Positions 33,420 through 42,555 of a stretch of 64,000 nucleotides of DNA are shown here, in pieces. The notes under the pieces are model-generated. The model was not told where the DNA came from and ran no database searches. It saw only the letters and a program-made list of their open reading frames with translations. The position numbers and the translations under genes were made by a program. This stretch comes from Nocardia amamiensis (GTDB lineage: Bacteria > Actinomycetota > Actinomycetes > Mycobacteriales > Mycobacteriaceae). Within the stretch, counting starts at the first letter, position 1. The number at the start of each line of letters is the position of its first letter. Where the stretch lies: positions 1-64,000 of the forward strand of contig NZ_JADLQX010000001.1 of NCBI RefSeq assembly GCF_015477605.1, written 5' to 3'.

Positions 33420-34196
33420 ATGATCGCCACCGTATTGCTGAGCGTCGGCATCGTCTTTCTCGCCGAGCTGGGAGACAAGTCCCAGCTGATGGCGCTGACG
33501 TTCGCCCTGCGCTATCGCTGGTGGGTAGTGCTGGGTGGCATCGCGACGGCCACGGCGGCGGTGCACTTGATCTCGGTCGGTGTCGGCCACTTCCTCGGTA
33601 CGGCGCTACCCACCCGGGCGATCGCCCTGGTCGCCGCCATCACCTTCCTGGCCGTCGGCCTGTGGACCTTGCGTGAGCACTTCGGCCCCGCCGACGAGGA
33701 ACCGGAGCCGAAGGCGCCCAAGACCGCGAGCGCACCGTTCTTCGTGGTGCTGTCCGCGTTCCTGCTGGCCGAACTGGGCGATCGGACCATGTTCGCGACC
33801 GCGGCGCTGGCCACCGACTTCGACTGGGCGGGCGTCTGGCTCGGCTCGACGATCGGCATGGTCGCCGCCGACGCGCTGGCTATCGCGGTCGGCATCCTGG
33901 TCGGCAAGCACCTTCCGGAACACGCGATCGGCATCGGCTCGGGCTTGCTGTTCCTCTACTTCGGTGCGGCGACATTGCTCGGCGCGGCCGCACCGGCCCT
34001 CCACGGCGGCGCGGTGGCCGGGTTAGCGGCGCTCGCTCCCGCGCTGGCCGGTGTGGCGCTGCTGCTCAGACGGGCGGTTCGCCGGAATCTTCCAGCGCCA
34101 CCCCGTACAGATCTCCACCTCGACGCACCAGATCCAGCAGCGGTTTCCGCAGCGCGAGCAGACCGTCCGAGTCACCGGCCGCGATCCGAGCGGTGA
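33420..34196 (+). CDS. TMEM165/GDT1-family (UPF0016) manganese exporter
   Basis: A 258-residue membrane protein with six to seven helices in two homologous halves, each with the family motif: ELGDKS at 16-21 and ELGDRT at 118-123, whose acidic residues bind the cation. Related proteins export Mn2+ (MneA/Mnx types) or move Ca2+/Mn2+ in eukaryotic Golgi. The riboswitch upstream supports Mn2+ as ligand. GGAG precedes the ATG. The hydrophilic tail of about 45 residues overlaps the convergent TetR gene by 131 bp, which is unusual; the tail may be an extension after loss of an earlier stop. Confidence 0.9.
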   Translation: MIATVLLSVGIVFLAELGDKSQLMALTFALRYRWWVVLGGIATATAAVHLISVGVGHFLGTALPTRAIALVAAITFLAVGLWTLREHFGPADEEPEPKAPKTASAPFFVVLSAFLLAELGDRTMFATAALATDFDWAGVWLGSTIGMVAADALAIAVGILVGKHLPEHAIGIGSGLLFLYFGAATLLGAAAPALHGGAVAGLAALAPALAGVALLLRRAVRRNLPAPPRTDLHLDAPDPAAVSAARADRPSHRPRSER

Positions 34197-34737
34197 CCAT
34201 CGACCCCACCGCGGCGGCAAGGGTCTGGCAGGCGAAGCGCTGCTGTTCGGTCCGCGCTTCGAGCACGTCGGCGATCAAACCGACGAACAACTCCTGCAGC
34301 TGGGCACGGCGCGCGATGGCCGCTGATCCCACCGCGAAGACCTCGACCAGGAACAGCCGTGCGCTGGCCGGATCGTCCACCAGATGCAGGAGGTAGGCGC
34401 GCAGGATCCGGTCCATTCGTGCCACGGGCTCGGTGCCCTCTGCCGAGACCTCTTCCGCCTCGGTGGCCTCGGCGATCCGATCGAGCAGTAGCCGCACGGC
34501 ACGCTCGTAGGCCGCCTCGAAACAATCCTCCTTGGAGCGGAACTGCTCGTAGAAGGTTTCCCGGGACACACCGGCCCGCTTCAGGATCGCCGCAACCGAC
34601 GTTCCGATATAGCCGTTTTCGGCCATGGCCTCGGCTGTCGCGATCAGGATCCGCTCGCGTTGCGAGGCGATCACCTGCTCCCGCGGCAGGCCGTGCCTGC
34701 CGCGCGGGAGGCGGGCGCTGATGGCCGATTCGGTCAT
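34066..34737 (-). CDS. TetR/AcrR-family transcriptional regulator
   Basis: A 223-residue regulator. Residues about 22-68 form the TetR DNA-binding domain (IASQRERILIATAEAMAENGY through VSRETFYEQFRSKEDCF). The rest is a helical ligand-binding and dimerisation region with no recognised effector. GGAG lies 8 nt before the ATG. It is divergent from the SDR gene 210 bp away and may regulate it or itself from the shared region. Its last 44 codons overlap the 3' end of the GDT1 gene on the other strand. Confidence 0.88.
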   Translation of the reverse strand: MTESAISARLPRGRHGLPREQVIASQRERILIATAEAMAENGYIGTSVAAILKRAGVSRETFYEQFRSKEDCFEAAYERAVRLLLDRIAEATEAEEVSAEGTEPVARMDRILRAYLLHLVDDPASARLFLVEVFAVGSAAIARRAQLQELFVGLIADVLEARTEQQRFACQTLAAAVGSMVTARIAAGDSDGLLALRKPLLDLVRRGGDLYGVALEDSGEPPV

Positions 34738-34947
34738 GCGGTGACTCCGGTATCCGGTCGAGCTGACGTGGCCGCTCCATTCTGCGGGGTTGTTTCGGGT
34801 GGCATGTCCGACAGGGTGCTCCCCTGGCCGGGGAGCCGTGCCTTGGCTCCGGCGGTGCGCGGGGCTGCGGACAGACTACGTTCGAGCGCGCCTACTAAGG
34901 TGCAATTGACGAAGGGCCAACTGGCTGTCACGAACGAGAGGACCATC

Positions 34948-35715
34948 GTGGAGATTTCGGGTTCCGCCGCCATTGTCACCGGGGGCGCATCGGGCCTAGG
35001 CGCCGCCACCGCCAAGCGTTTCGCCGAACTCGGCGCCACCGTCTTCGGCCTCGATGTGCCGCAGTCGATCGAGCGCGCCGGCGACAACGTGCCCGACGGG
35101 GTCACCCTCATCGCGGCCGATGTCACCAGCAACGACGAGGTGAGCGCGGCCGTCGAGCAGGTCGTCGAGTCCGGCACGCCACTGCGCATCGTGGTCAACT
35201 GCGCGGGCGTCGGCTGGGCGGGACGCATCCTGTCCAAGAACGGCCCGCACGACTTGGAGCTGTTCCGCACGGTCATCACGGTGAACCTGCTCGGCACCTT
35301 CAACGTCATGCGGCTGGCCGCCGACGCGATCGCGAAGACCGACACCGTGGACGAGTACGGCCAGCGCGGCGTCATCATCAACACCGCCTCCGTCGCCGCG
35401 TTCGAGGGCCAGATCGGCCAGATCGCCTACTCGGCGTCCAAGGGCGGCGTGCACGGCATGACCGTTCCGGCCGCGCGCGACTTGGCTCAGTTCGGCATCC
35501 GGGTGAACACCATCGCCCCCGGCATCATCGACACCCCGATGCTGGCCGGCGTCACCGAGGAGTACCGCAAGGGGCTCGAGGCGGGCGTGCCCTTCCCCTC
35601 CCGCCTCGGCCGTCCGGACGAGTACGCGCAGCTGTCGCAGTACATCGTCGAACACGACTACCTGAACGGCGAGACCATCCGCATGGACGGCGCGCTGCGC
35701 ATGGCCCCGCGGTAA
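34948..35715 (+). CDS. SDR-family dehydrogenase, 3-hydroxyacyl-CoA dehydrogenase type II-like
   Basis: A 255-residue short-chain dehydrogenase with TGGASGLG (residues 11-18) for NAD(P), the NCAG strand signature, the catalytic Ser in INTASVAAF and YSASK (Tyr and Lys). The overall sequence resembles HSD17B10-type 3-hydroxyacyl-CoA dehydrogenases, which oxidise 3-hydroxyacyl-CoA in fatty-acid or isoleucine breakdown, so that is the best guess. GTG 34948 follows GAGAGGA. A TetR gene is divergent. A near-perfect 14-bp hairpin follows the stop. Confidence 0.88.
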   Translation: MEISGSAAIVTGGASGLGAATAKRFAELGATVFGLDVPQSIERAGDNVPDGVTLIAADVTSNDEVSAAVEQVVESGTPLRIVVNCAGVGWAGRILSKNGPHDLELFRTVITVNLLGTFNVMRLAADAIAKTDTVDEYGQRGVIINTASVAAFEGQIGQIAYSASKGGVHGMTVPAARDLAQFGIRVNTIAPGIIDTPMLAGVTEEYRKGLEAGVPFPSRLGRPDEYAQLSQYIVEHDYLNGETIRMDGALRMAPR

Positions 35716-35725
35716 TTCCGCTTAC

Positions 35726-35764
35726 CCGGCTGCGCGCGGTCTGCGGAATGCCGCGCGCGGCCGG
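35726..35764. terminator. Bidirectional hairpin terminator
   Basis: A 14-bp stem with one mismatch (35726-35739 with 35751-35764) and an 11-nt loop lies between the SDR and methyltransferase stops. Confidence 0.65.
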
Positions 35765-35765
35765 T

Positions 35766-36584
35766 TCAATCCTGCGGCTTGTGCCCGATGCCGAGGTACG
35801 CGGTGGTGGACAGCGGACAGTTCGGCCGGTACTTCTCCGCGAGATATGCCTGCATGACCGCGGCTCGCTGGGCCCAAACCTCCGCACTGACGCTGTGGCG
35901 CATGAGTTCCAGCGGCGCGCTGCTGCGCACCATGGTCTCCCACATCTGCGCCGGGCTGTCGAAGGTGAGCGCGATCGAATGCCGCTGAATCGACACGGCT
36001 TCGAAGCCCGCGCCCCGCATCTCCGATTCGAAGACCTCCGGGTTCTCCAGGCTCAGGAAATTCGGCTGCGGCTCCTGGATGTCCGGGTCGGCCGCGGCCA
36101 GGGCTCCGAACATCATCCGCATGAGCGGCGAGTCCGCGACCGGCGCCCAACTCGACACCACCGCCGTGCCGCCCGGCCGCAAGACCCGGAACAACTCGGC
36201 GAATCCCCTGGCCCGCTCGGGGAAGAACATCAGACCGAACATCGAGAACGCGGCGTCGAACCGATCGGACTCGAACGGCAGATCCTGCCCGTCACTCACC
36301 TGGGCGCGGATATTGGTCAGCCCGGCGGCAGCGGCGTCCTTCGCCAGCCGCGCGATCATCGGCTCGGAGAAATCGATCGCCTCGACCACTGCCACCTGCT
36401 CGGCGGCCAGCATGCTGAGTGTGCCAGGGCCCGCCGCCACGTCCACGACCTGCGACGTGGGCGACAACGAGGCGAACTCGAGCGCGCGGGCCGAGAACGG
36501 CCGCATGATGGCGGGCGCGAAGTCGGCGTATCCGTCGGCGACAAGGTCCCACGGCTCAGCGACGGCAAGCGGGTTTCCGGACAT
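35766..36584 (-). CDS. Class I SAM-dependent methyltransferase
   Basis: A 272-residue Rossmann-fold methyltransferase. Motif I is VVDVAAGPGTLSMLA (about residues 45-59), the acidic motif II residue lies in VEAIDFSEPM, and post-motif FDAAFSMFGLMFFPE with RVLRPGGTAVVSSW completes the core of the UbiE/Methyltransf_11 group. The substrate is unknown. The ATG is preceded by AAGGATC. It is convergent with the SDR gene and separated by a hairpin. Confidence 0.85.
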   Translation of the reverse strand: MSGNPLAVAEPWDLVADGYADFAPAIMRPFSARALEFASLSPTSQVVDVAAGPGTLSMLAAEQVAVVEAIDFSEPMIARLAKDAAAAGLTNIRAQVSDGQDLPFESDRFDAAFSMFGLMFFPERARGFAELFRVLRPGGTAVVSSWAPVADSPLMRMMFGALAAADPDIQEPQPNFLSLENPEVFESEMRGAGFEAVSIQRHSIALTFDSPAQMWETMVRSSAPLELMRHSVSAEVWAQRAAVMQAYLAEKYRPNCPLSTTAYLGIGHKPQD

Positions 36585-36714
36585 GTTCGGACGATCCTTT
36601 CAGCCATCCCCATCTAACCGCGCCACACCGGGGACGAACTCCCCAGTTCTGCGAATATGCCATCTCGAGCGCCTCGGAAACCGCGAAATGGCCGAAACAG
36701 CGTCCCGCGGCCCG

Positions 36715-36750
36715 CCGCGACCGGAGGACATCACGGTCCTCCGGTCGCGG
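36715..36750. terminator. htpG terminator
   Basis: A 15-bp perfect stem (36715-36729 with 36736-36750), loop ATCACG, begins 6 bp past the htpG stop on the minus strand. Confidence 0.8.
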
Positions 36751-36755
36751 ACGGT

Positions 36756-38714
36756 TCACAGCGTGCGGGTGAGCCGGTCGGTGAGGATGTGCGCGAAGTG
36801 CGCCGGATCCTTCAGCTCGCCGCCCTCCGCCAGCACCGCCGTGCCGTAGAGCAGTTCGGCGGTTTCGGACAGCTCGGCCGCGGTGCCCGCGTCCGCCTCG
36901 TCCTTCTTCGCCGCGTACGCGTCGCGCAGGCCGGTGACCAGTGGGTGGGTGGGGTTGAGCTCCAGAATCCGCTTGGTCTCCGGCAACACCTGACCTGACG
37001 CGCGATACATCCGCTCCAGCATCGGCGTGAAGTCGAAGACGTCACCGACCAGGCAGGCGGGCGAGGTGGTGAGCCGGTTGGTGAGACGGACCTCCTTGAC
37101 GCTCTCCTCCAGCGTCTTGCCCAGCCAGGCCAGCACGTCGGCGAAGTCCTTGTCCTGCTGCTCGCGCAGCGCCTCGGAGGCTTTCTTCTCCTCTTCGGTC
37201 TCCAGGTCGACCTCGCCCTTGGCGATGGACTGGAACTGCTTGCCGTCGAATTCCGGCACCGAACCGACCCACATCTCGTCGACCGGGTCGGTCAGGATCA
37301 GCACCTCGCGGCCCTTGGCAAGGAACGCCTCCAGATGCGGGGAGCTCTCGACCTGCTGCCGGGTCTCGCCGGTCATGTAGTAGATCCTGTCCTGGCCTTC
37401 TGGCATCCGCTCCAGGTACTGGGCCAGCGTGGTCAGCTCGGAGTCGGAGTTCGTCGAGGCGAACGACGAGACCTGCAGAATCGTCTCGCGGTTGTCGAAG
37501 TCCGAGAGCAGGCCCTCCTTGAGGACGCGGCCGAACTCCTTCCAGAACGTCTGGTAGCTGGTCTGGTCCTCGGCGCCCTGCAGATCCTTCACCGTGGACA
37601 GCACCTTCTTCACCAGGCGCTTGCGGATCATCTGGATCTGCCGGTCCTGCTGCAGGATCTCGCGGGAGACGTTGAGCGACAGGTCCTGCGCGTCCACCAC
37701 ACCCTTGACGAAGCGAAGGTACTCCGGCATCAGCTCTTCGCAGTTGTCCATGATGAACACCCGCTTGACGTAGAGCTGTACACCGCGCTTGTGCTCGCGG
37801 GCGAACAGGTCGAACGGCGCGTGCGACGGGATGAACAGCAGCGCCTGGTACTCGAAGGTGCCCTCGGCCTTCAGCGGGATGATCTCCAGCGGATCGTCCC
37901 ACCCGTGGCTGACGTGCTTGTAGAACTCCTTGTACTCCTCGTCGCTGACCTCGCTCTTGGGGCGGGTCCACAGCGCCTTCATGGAGTTGAGCGTCTGGTC
38001 TTCGAGGACGGTCGTCTCCTTGGCGTCCTCGCCCTCGCCTTCGGTGACCGTCCGCTCGACCTGCATGCGGATCGGCCAGGCGATGAAGTCGGAGTACTTC
38101 TTGACGATCTCGCGCAGCTTCCACTCCAGGGTGTAGTCGAAGAGGTGGTCCTCCTCGTCCACCGGCTTCAGGTGGAGTGCGACGGACGTGCCCTGCGGGG
38201 CCTCGTCCAGCTCTTCGATCGTGTAAGTGGAGCTGCCCGCGGTCGCTTCCCACCGGGTGCCGATGGAGTCACCCGCGCGGCGGGTGGTCAGCGTGACCTT
38301 GTCGGCGACCATGAAGGTGGAGTAGAAGCCGATGCCGAACTGGCCGATCAGCTCCTCCGCGGCGGCCTCGGACTTGGCGTCCTTCAGCTGCTTGCGCAGC
38401 TCTGCGGTACCGGACTTGGCGAGGGTGCCGATCAGGTCGACCACCTCGGCGCGCGACATACCGATGCCGTTGTCCCGAACGGTCAGGATCCGGTCGTCTT
38501 TGTCGACCAACAGCTCGATGTGCAGGTCCGACGTGTCGACGTGCAGATCCTTGTCCCGGAAGGACTCCAGCCGCAGCTTGTCCAGCGCGTCGGAGGAGTT
38601 CGAGATCAGCTCCCGCAGGAAGGTGTCCTTGTTGGAGTAGACCGAATGGATCATCAGCTCGAGCAGCTGATGAGTCTCTGCCTGGAACTCGAGTTTTTCG
38701 ACGTGCTCTGTCAC
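36756..38714 (-). CDS. htpG: Molecular chaperone HtpG (Hsp90)
   Basis: A 652-residue Hsp90 homolog, an ATP-dependent dimeric chaperone in the cytosol. The N-terminal GHKL ATPase has LRELISNSSDALDKLR, RDNGIGM and GQFGIGFYSTFMVADKV. The middle domain carries the ERMPEGQDRIYYMTGE segment, and the C-terminal dimerisation domain is complete. GTG 38714 gives MTEHVEKLEFQAETHQLLELM, the standard start. It overlaps the stop of the RecB-like nuclease gene (GTGA), an unusual coupling for a heat-shock chaperone. The frame stays open upstream only because of GC bias. Confidence 0.97.
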   Translation of the reverse strand: MTEHVEKLEFQAETHQLLELMIHSVYSNKDTFLRELISNSSDALDKLRLESFRDKDLHVDTSDLHIELLVDKDDRILTVRDNGIGMSRAEVVDLIGTLAKSGTAELRKQLKDAKSEAAAEELIGQFGIGFYSTFMVADKVTLTTRRAGDSIGTRWEATAGSSTYTIEELDEAPQGTSVALHLKPVDEEDHLFDYTLEWKLREIVKKYSDFIAWPIRMQVERTVTEGEGEDAKETTVLEDQTLNSMKALWTRPKSEVSDEEYKEFYKHVSHGWDDPLEIIPLKAEGTFEYQALLFIPSHAPFDLFAREHKRGVQLYVKRVFIMDNCEELMPEYLRFVKGVVDAQDLSLNVSREILQQDRQIQMIRKRLVKKVLSTVKDLQGAEDQTSYQTFWKEFGRVLKEGLLSDFDNRETILQVSSFASTNSDSELTTLAQYLERMPEGQDRIYYMTGETRQQVESSPHLEAFLAKGREVLILTDPVDEMWVGSVPEFDGKQFQSIAKGEVDLETEEEKKASEALREQQDKDFADVLAWLGKTLEESVKEVRLTNRLTTSPACLVGDVFDFTPMLERMYRASGQVLPETKRILELNPTHPLVTGLRDAYAAKKDEADAGTAAELSETAELLYGTAVLAEGGELKDPAHFAHILTDRLTRTL

Positions 38715-40492
38715 GTCGCGATGGTACCGCCGTCGCCGACCGACGGGCCCGAAGGTGGCAGTGCGGACGCGTGCCGGAAATCGGCCAGACCGGGAACCTC
38801 GGAGTCGGCGCGGGTCGTCATCCACTCGCGCAAGACCTGGGTGGCGCGCACGTCGTCCTCGTTGTACTCCAGCAGCCGGGTGCGCTGGGCCGGATCGAAT
38901 GCGCCGTCGTAGCCGACCGCGAGTCGATACCAGCTCATCGACGCCTCGCCGCTCGCCTCGGGATCGCGCCAGGCGAATCCGGCGACGGGTGCGATCTTCT
39001 TCAGTCCCTTGCCATTCGGGCAGATGAAATGGTCGGAGACGGCCTGGAACATGTCCACCCACTGCGGCCCGTCCACGAACGCGCGCACCTGCTCCACGGT
39101 CGGCACGCCCGGGCGTCCGGCGAACCGCCGCGCCGACTCGTACAGCCATTTGTCCTCGGCGGTGCGCGAGTAGCAATAGGCGGCAAACGTTTTCCCTGCC
39201 GCGGCCGCCTCGGCGCGCACCGTCATCAGCCAGGTCCAGAACTCGCCGAAGGAACGGCCCTCGTCCTCGGTGGGCAGCGGGTCCCAGGTCACGAACGGGC
39301 GGTACACGCCGTCCAGCAGCGTTCCCCACAGGTAGGCGCCGTGCTCCTGGAAGCTTTCCAGGTCGACGTCGACCTCCACGTCGGCCCGCCGGACCCGCAC
39401 CGGCTCGACCCGGCGCACCAGCGGCGCGCCCACGATCCAGGCCCGTGCGGTCACCACCGCCTCGTCGAACGGGCCGTGCTGCCAGTCCTCGGGATCGGCG
39501 CCGATCCAGGCGGCCAGTTCGTCGATCGTCTCGACGCCGTGCCTGCGCAGCACCTCGGCGCGCGAACCGGGCGCCACCAAGCTGACGTCGCGGCGCTCGA
39601 TCAGCCAGCTCTCGCAGCTGGGCCCCTCGATGCCCCGACTCCACCATGGGCACTGCCTGCACTCGGGCACCTTGGACGGGACGGTCGGCAGCTCGCCGCG
39701 CACCACCGCGATCCGGTCGGCATAGCGGCGGTCGTAGTCGGCCAGCAGCGGGGCGAGATCATGCACCAGGATCCGGTCGAAGTCGAAGCCGATCACGCCG
39801 CCGACCACCGCCGGACTGGCCAATCCGTGCCGCTGCAGCATCCGGTGCAGGTGGGCGAGGCGCTGCTGGTCGCGGGGCTGCTGACGCAGTTTCCGGTACG
39901 GATCCGGTTGCGGGTTCCAGCGATATGGGTCCGTGGTGGTGGGATGGAAGTCCGCCGGTTCCGGCTGCCGCGGGTCGGTCACCTTGTGGTTCACCACGAT
40001 GATCGGGATGTATCCGCCGCGTTCCTGGTCACGCAGCAGGATCTCCGCGCCGCCGCGCCGGCCTGTTTCCGGCTCCTGCGGCAGCAGACCGCCCCAGATG
40101 CGTTGCGCGCCGGCCGCACACGCGCGCATCGTCGCTTCGGCCCGCTCGGTGGCGCGCAGTTTCGGATCGATCACCACCCATGTGTCAGGGGCCGCCGCGA
40201 TCAGGGCGTCGCGCACCCGGCCGCGGTGCGCGGCGGCGGCATCTCTGCGCTGACGGACCCCCGCGTCCTCGGTGATTCCCGTCAGTGCCTCGGGATGCGC
40301 CGCGTCCAGACGCAGGCGATGGCGGCATCCGATCAGCGCCCTGGCATCGATGAAGGCGGTCGGCAGGTCGGCGGGCCGATCCACGGCCGAGCCGTTGCGC
40401 TTGCGACCATCCTGGTCACCGATGTCCGAATCCACGCTATGCAGTATGGTCCCTCCCCCCGACAACTCCGCTGTGCGGGTTTTTCGGGCCAT
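38711..40492 (-). CDS. TM0106-family RecB-like putative nuclease
   Basis: A 593-residue protein. The N-terminal half resembles PD-(D/E)XK nuclease regions: IDPKLR and the later VRRADVEVDVDLESFQ (acidic positions) with four cysteines that may form an iron-sulfur cluster (ECRQCPW, PSCESW and nearby). The C-terminal RNase H-like fold (TAEDKWLYESARRF, then LLEYNEDDVRATQVLR) is typical of the TM0106 family. It probably acts on DNA in repair, but this is inference. Start uncertain: ATG 40492 is used, GTG 40531 and GTG 40437 also fit. Its stop overlaps htpG. Confidence 0.75.
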   Translation of the reverse strand: MARKTRTAELSGGGTILHSVDSDIGDQDGRKRNGSAVDRPADLPTAFIDARALIGCRHRLRLDAAHPEALTGITEDAGVRQRRDAAAAHRGRVRDALIAAAPDTWVVIDPKLRATERAEATMRACAAGAQRIWGGLLPQEPETGRRGGAEILLRDQERGGYIPIIVVNHKVTDPRQPEPADFHPTTTDPYRWNPQPDPYRKLRQQPRDQQRLAHLHRMLQRHGLASPAVVGGVIGFDFDRILVHDLAPLLADYDRRYADRIAVVRGELPTVPSKVPECRQCPWWSRGIEGPSCESWLIERRDVSLVAPGSRAEVLRRHGVETIDELAAWIGADPEDWQHGPFDEAVVTARAWIVGAPLVRRVEPVRVRRADVEVDVDLESFQEHGAYLWGTLLDGVYRPFVTWDPLPTEDEGRSFGEFWTWLMTVRAEAAAAGKTFAAYCYSRTAEDKWLYESARRFAGRPGVPTVEQVRAFVDGPQWVDMFQAVSDHFICPNGKGLKKIAPVAGFAWRDPEASGEASMSWYRLAVGYDGAFDPAQRTRLLEYNEDDVRATQVLREWMTTRADSEVPGLADFRHASALPPSGPSVGDGGTIAT

Positions 40493-40655
40493 CTGATTTC
40501 CAGTGCGGCATGCCGCCTGAGACGCGTGCACGGCGCAGTACCCTCGCAGCGATCAGCATCGAACCGATAGGGTAGCGGCGAACTGTGTGACATGGGCGGA
40601 CGGCCTTCCCCGGCGTCGTACTGCCATGGCGAACCAGCATGACGGAGGGCCTTCG

Positions 40656-41300
40656 ATGGGGTTGTTCACGAAGCGCAAACGGCGGCCGAGCCGCAGGGCC
40701 GAGGCGAAAGCCCTCAAGCACAAGGCCGTGATCGAGGCCAAGCTCGCAGCCAAGAACGACCGCAAAGCCCGCCGCGCCGAGGCGCGTACCCAGCGCAAGG
40801 TCGCCAAGGCGCAGATCGCCGCGCTCCAGGCGGAGGAGAAGGCCGCGCTGAAGGTGGCCGCCAAGGCCGAGCGTGATCCGTTCAGCGCGAGTCAGGTGAA
40901 GAAGTACCTCGGCGTGGCCCGCGTGCTCATCCCGGTGCTCGCCCCGCTCGCCTACCGCGGTGCGACGTTCCTGCGCGGTCAGCTCGACACCCGCCGCGCC
41001 CAGCAGCTCGGCATCGGCATCGACCAGCTCGGCGATTTCACCGGGCACGGCGCGAAGCTCCAGGCCAGGATCGCGAACGCGGAAGCGGCGCTGGGCAAGG
41101 TCGGTAGCCAGGACGGCAAGGACAAGGGCGAGACGCAGAAGTTCACCGCCGCCACCAAAGACCGTCTCGGCAGCCTCACCGCCGCCGTGCGCACCTCGGA
41201 CCAGATGCCGGCCCATCGACGTCGCGCCGTGCACGCGTCGATCGCGCACGAGCTGTCCGGGATCGAGTCCGACATCCTGGCCCGGCTCGGCGTGCGCTGA
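40656..41300 (+). CDS. DUF6474 family protein
   Basis: A 214-residue highly basic protein beginning MGLFTKRKRRPSRRAEAKALK, with a Lys/Ala/Glu-rich first 80 residues likely to be a long charged helix, a hydrophobic segment (VARVLIPVLAPLAYRGATFL) that could sit in a membrane, and a helical C-terminus. It fits the actinobacterial DUF6474 family; function unknown. GGAGGG 5 nt upstream selects ATG 40656 over ATG 40626. The copper block starts 14 bp later, so it may be co-transcribed with it. Confidence 0.75.
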   Translation: MGLFTKRKRRPSRRAEAKALKHKAVIEAKLAAKNDRKARRAEARTQRKVAKAQIAALQAEEKAALKVAAKAERDPFSASQVKKYLGVARVLIPVLAPLAYRGATFLRGQLDTRRAQQLGIGIDQLGDFTGHGAKLQARIANAEAALGKVGSQDGKDKGETQKFTAATKDRLGSLTAAVRTSDQMPAHRRRAVHASIAHELSGIESDILARLGVR

Positions 41301-41314
41301 GCCGGACCATCCCG

Positions 41315-41854
41315 ATGTCCCCGCACCTGATCGCCGGCCGCCTGCGCGGTGGGCTGGTCGGTGCGCTCGTCGCGACGCTCGCCGTGGCGGCGCATGGCGC
41401 CGCGGGCGGCGGTGTTCCCGACTCCGCCGAGCTGACGCTGCTGTTGCTGATCGCCGCCGCGGCGGGGTCGGCCGCGGGCATGGCGCCTGGACGTCCGGGC
41501 CCCGTGCTGTTCGGGCTGCTCGGGGTGGGCCAGCTGGCGGGCCACGCCGTGCTGTCCGGTCTGCTCGGGCACGACCACGCCGGGCACGGAAGCGGCGCAG
41601 CCACAACACTTCCCACCCTGCCAGTCGGTTGGATGCTGTTCGCGCACGCCCTCGCGACGCTCGGCTGCGCGGTCCTGGTCGTGCTCGCCGGGCGGCTCTA
41701 CGCAGTGACCTCTGGGGCGCTGCGCGCCATATTCGCCCCTCCTCGAGCGGCGCGGATCATCAGCGCGCCGCACTGGCCGGACCCGGGCCTTGTGCCCTAT
41801 CGCTGTGCTCCGAACGGCGCGATCGGTCCTCGCGCGCCACCGGTGTCGGCCTGA
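41315..41854 (+). CDS. Hypothetical membrane protein of the copper block
   Basis: A 179-residue protein with four to five membrane helices and a His-rich loop GLLGHDHAGHGSG between helices, well suited to bind a metal such as copper. The tail is hydrophilic. It has no named family that I recognise, but its place directly before ycnI, copC and copD, with 41 bp to ycnI, suggests a role in copper handling. The ATG start lies 14 bp after the DUF6474 stop and has no strong ribosome site. Confidence 0.65.
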   Translation: MSPHLIAGRLRGGLVGALVATLAVAAHGAAGGGVPDSAELTLLLLIAAAAGSAAGMAPGRPGPVLFGLLGVGQLAGHAVLSGLLGHDHAGHGSGAATTLPTLPVGWMLFAHALATLGCAVLVVLAGRLYAVTSGALRAIFAPPRAARIISAPHWPDPGLVPYRCAPNGAIGPRAPPVSA

Positions 41855-41895
41855 TCATCCCGACACCACTTCCTTTCGCACAGAAGGCTTTCAGC

Positions 41896-42555
41896 ATGCA
41901 CAGCTCGATTTCGCGCGCCGTCGGCACGACGGCAGGCGCGGCGGGACTCGTCCTGCTCGCCTGCGGCACCGCCGCGGCACATGTCACGGTGGACGCGCCC
42001 GGCGCGACCCAGGGCGGATACACCGTCGCCAACTTCCGGGTGCCCACCGAGTCCGACACGGCGAGCACCACGGCGCTCACCGTCACCCTGCCCAATCTGA
42101 AATCCGTCAGGACCGAGCCCATTCCGGGGTGGTCGGCCAGGGTCGAACGTAACGAGCAGTCCCAGGTCACCGCCGTCACCTGGACCGCCGATCCCGGTGC
42201 ACCCGGCATTCCACCCGGTCAATTCCAGCGTTTCGCGGTGTCGCTCGGCCCGCTGCCCAAGCAGGATTCGGTCAGCTTCCCCGCCAGGCAGGCCTACTCC
42301 GACGGCAAGGTGGTCAGCTGGGACCAGCCGGTCGGCAAGGATGGCGACGAGCCCGAACATCCGGCGCCGTCGGTGACCCTCAGCGCGCGCGACGACAACG
42401 TGGCAGACGGGCACAAAGTGGACAGCGAGGCCGCCGTCGACGATGCCGACCACGCGGACGACACCGCCCGCTGGCTCGGCGGGATCGGCCTCGCGCTCGG
42501 CGTGCTCGGCGTCGCGCTCGGTCTCGGCAACGTGATCCGAGGGCGGCGCTCATGA
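41896..42555 (+). CDS. ycnI: YcnI-family (DUF1775) copper-binding protein
   Basis: A 219-residue membrane-anchored protein: signal peptide ending AAAH, so H29 is the new N-terminus, the residue that binds copper in YcnI. It then has the DUF1775 domain (HVTVDAPGATQGGYTVANFRVPTE, and a C-terminal WDQP tryptophan) and a final membrane helix (ARWLGGIGLALGVLGVALGLG). It would act outside the cell as a copper chaperone or carrier. Its stop overlaps the CopC start (ATGA). Confidence 0.88.
   Translation: MHSSISRAVGTTAGAAGLVLLACGTAAAHVTVDAPGATQGGYTVANFRVPTESDTASTTALTVTLPNLKSVRTEPIPGWSARVERNEQSQVTAVTWTADPGAPGIPPGQFQRFAVSLGPLPKQDSVSFPARQAYSDGKVVSWDQPVGKDGDEPEHPAPSVTLSARDDNVADGHKVDSEAAVDDADHADDTARWLGGIGLALGVLGVALGLGNVIRGRRS

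Noticed and set aside
38715..39662. Longer HtpG reading through the nuclease gene
   Set aside because: The open frame is a by-product of GC bias; HtpG begins at MTEHVEKLEF and the overlapping frame encodes the TM0106-type protein.
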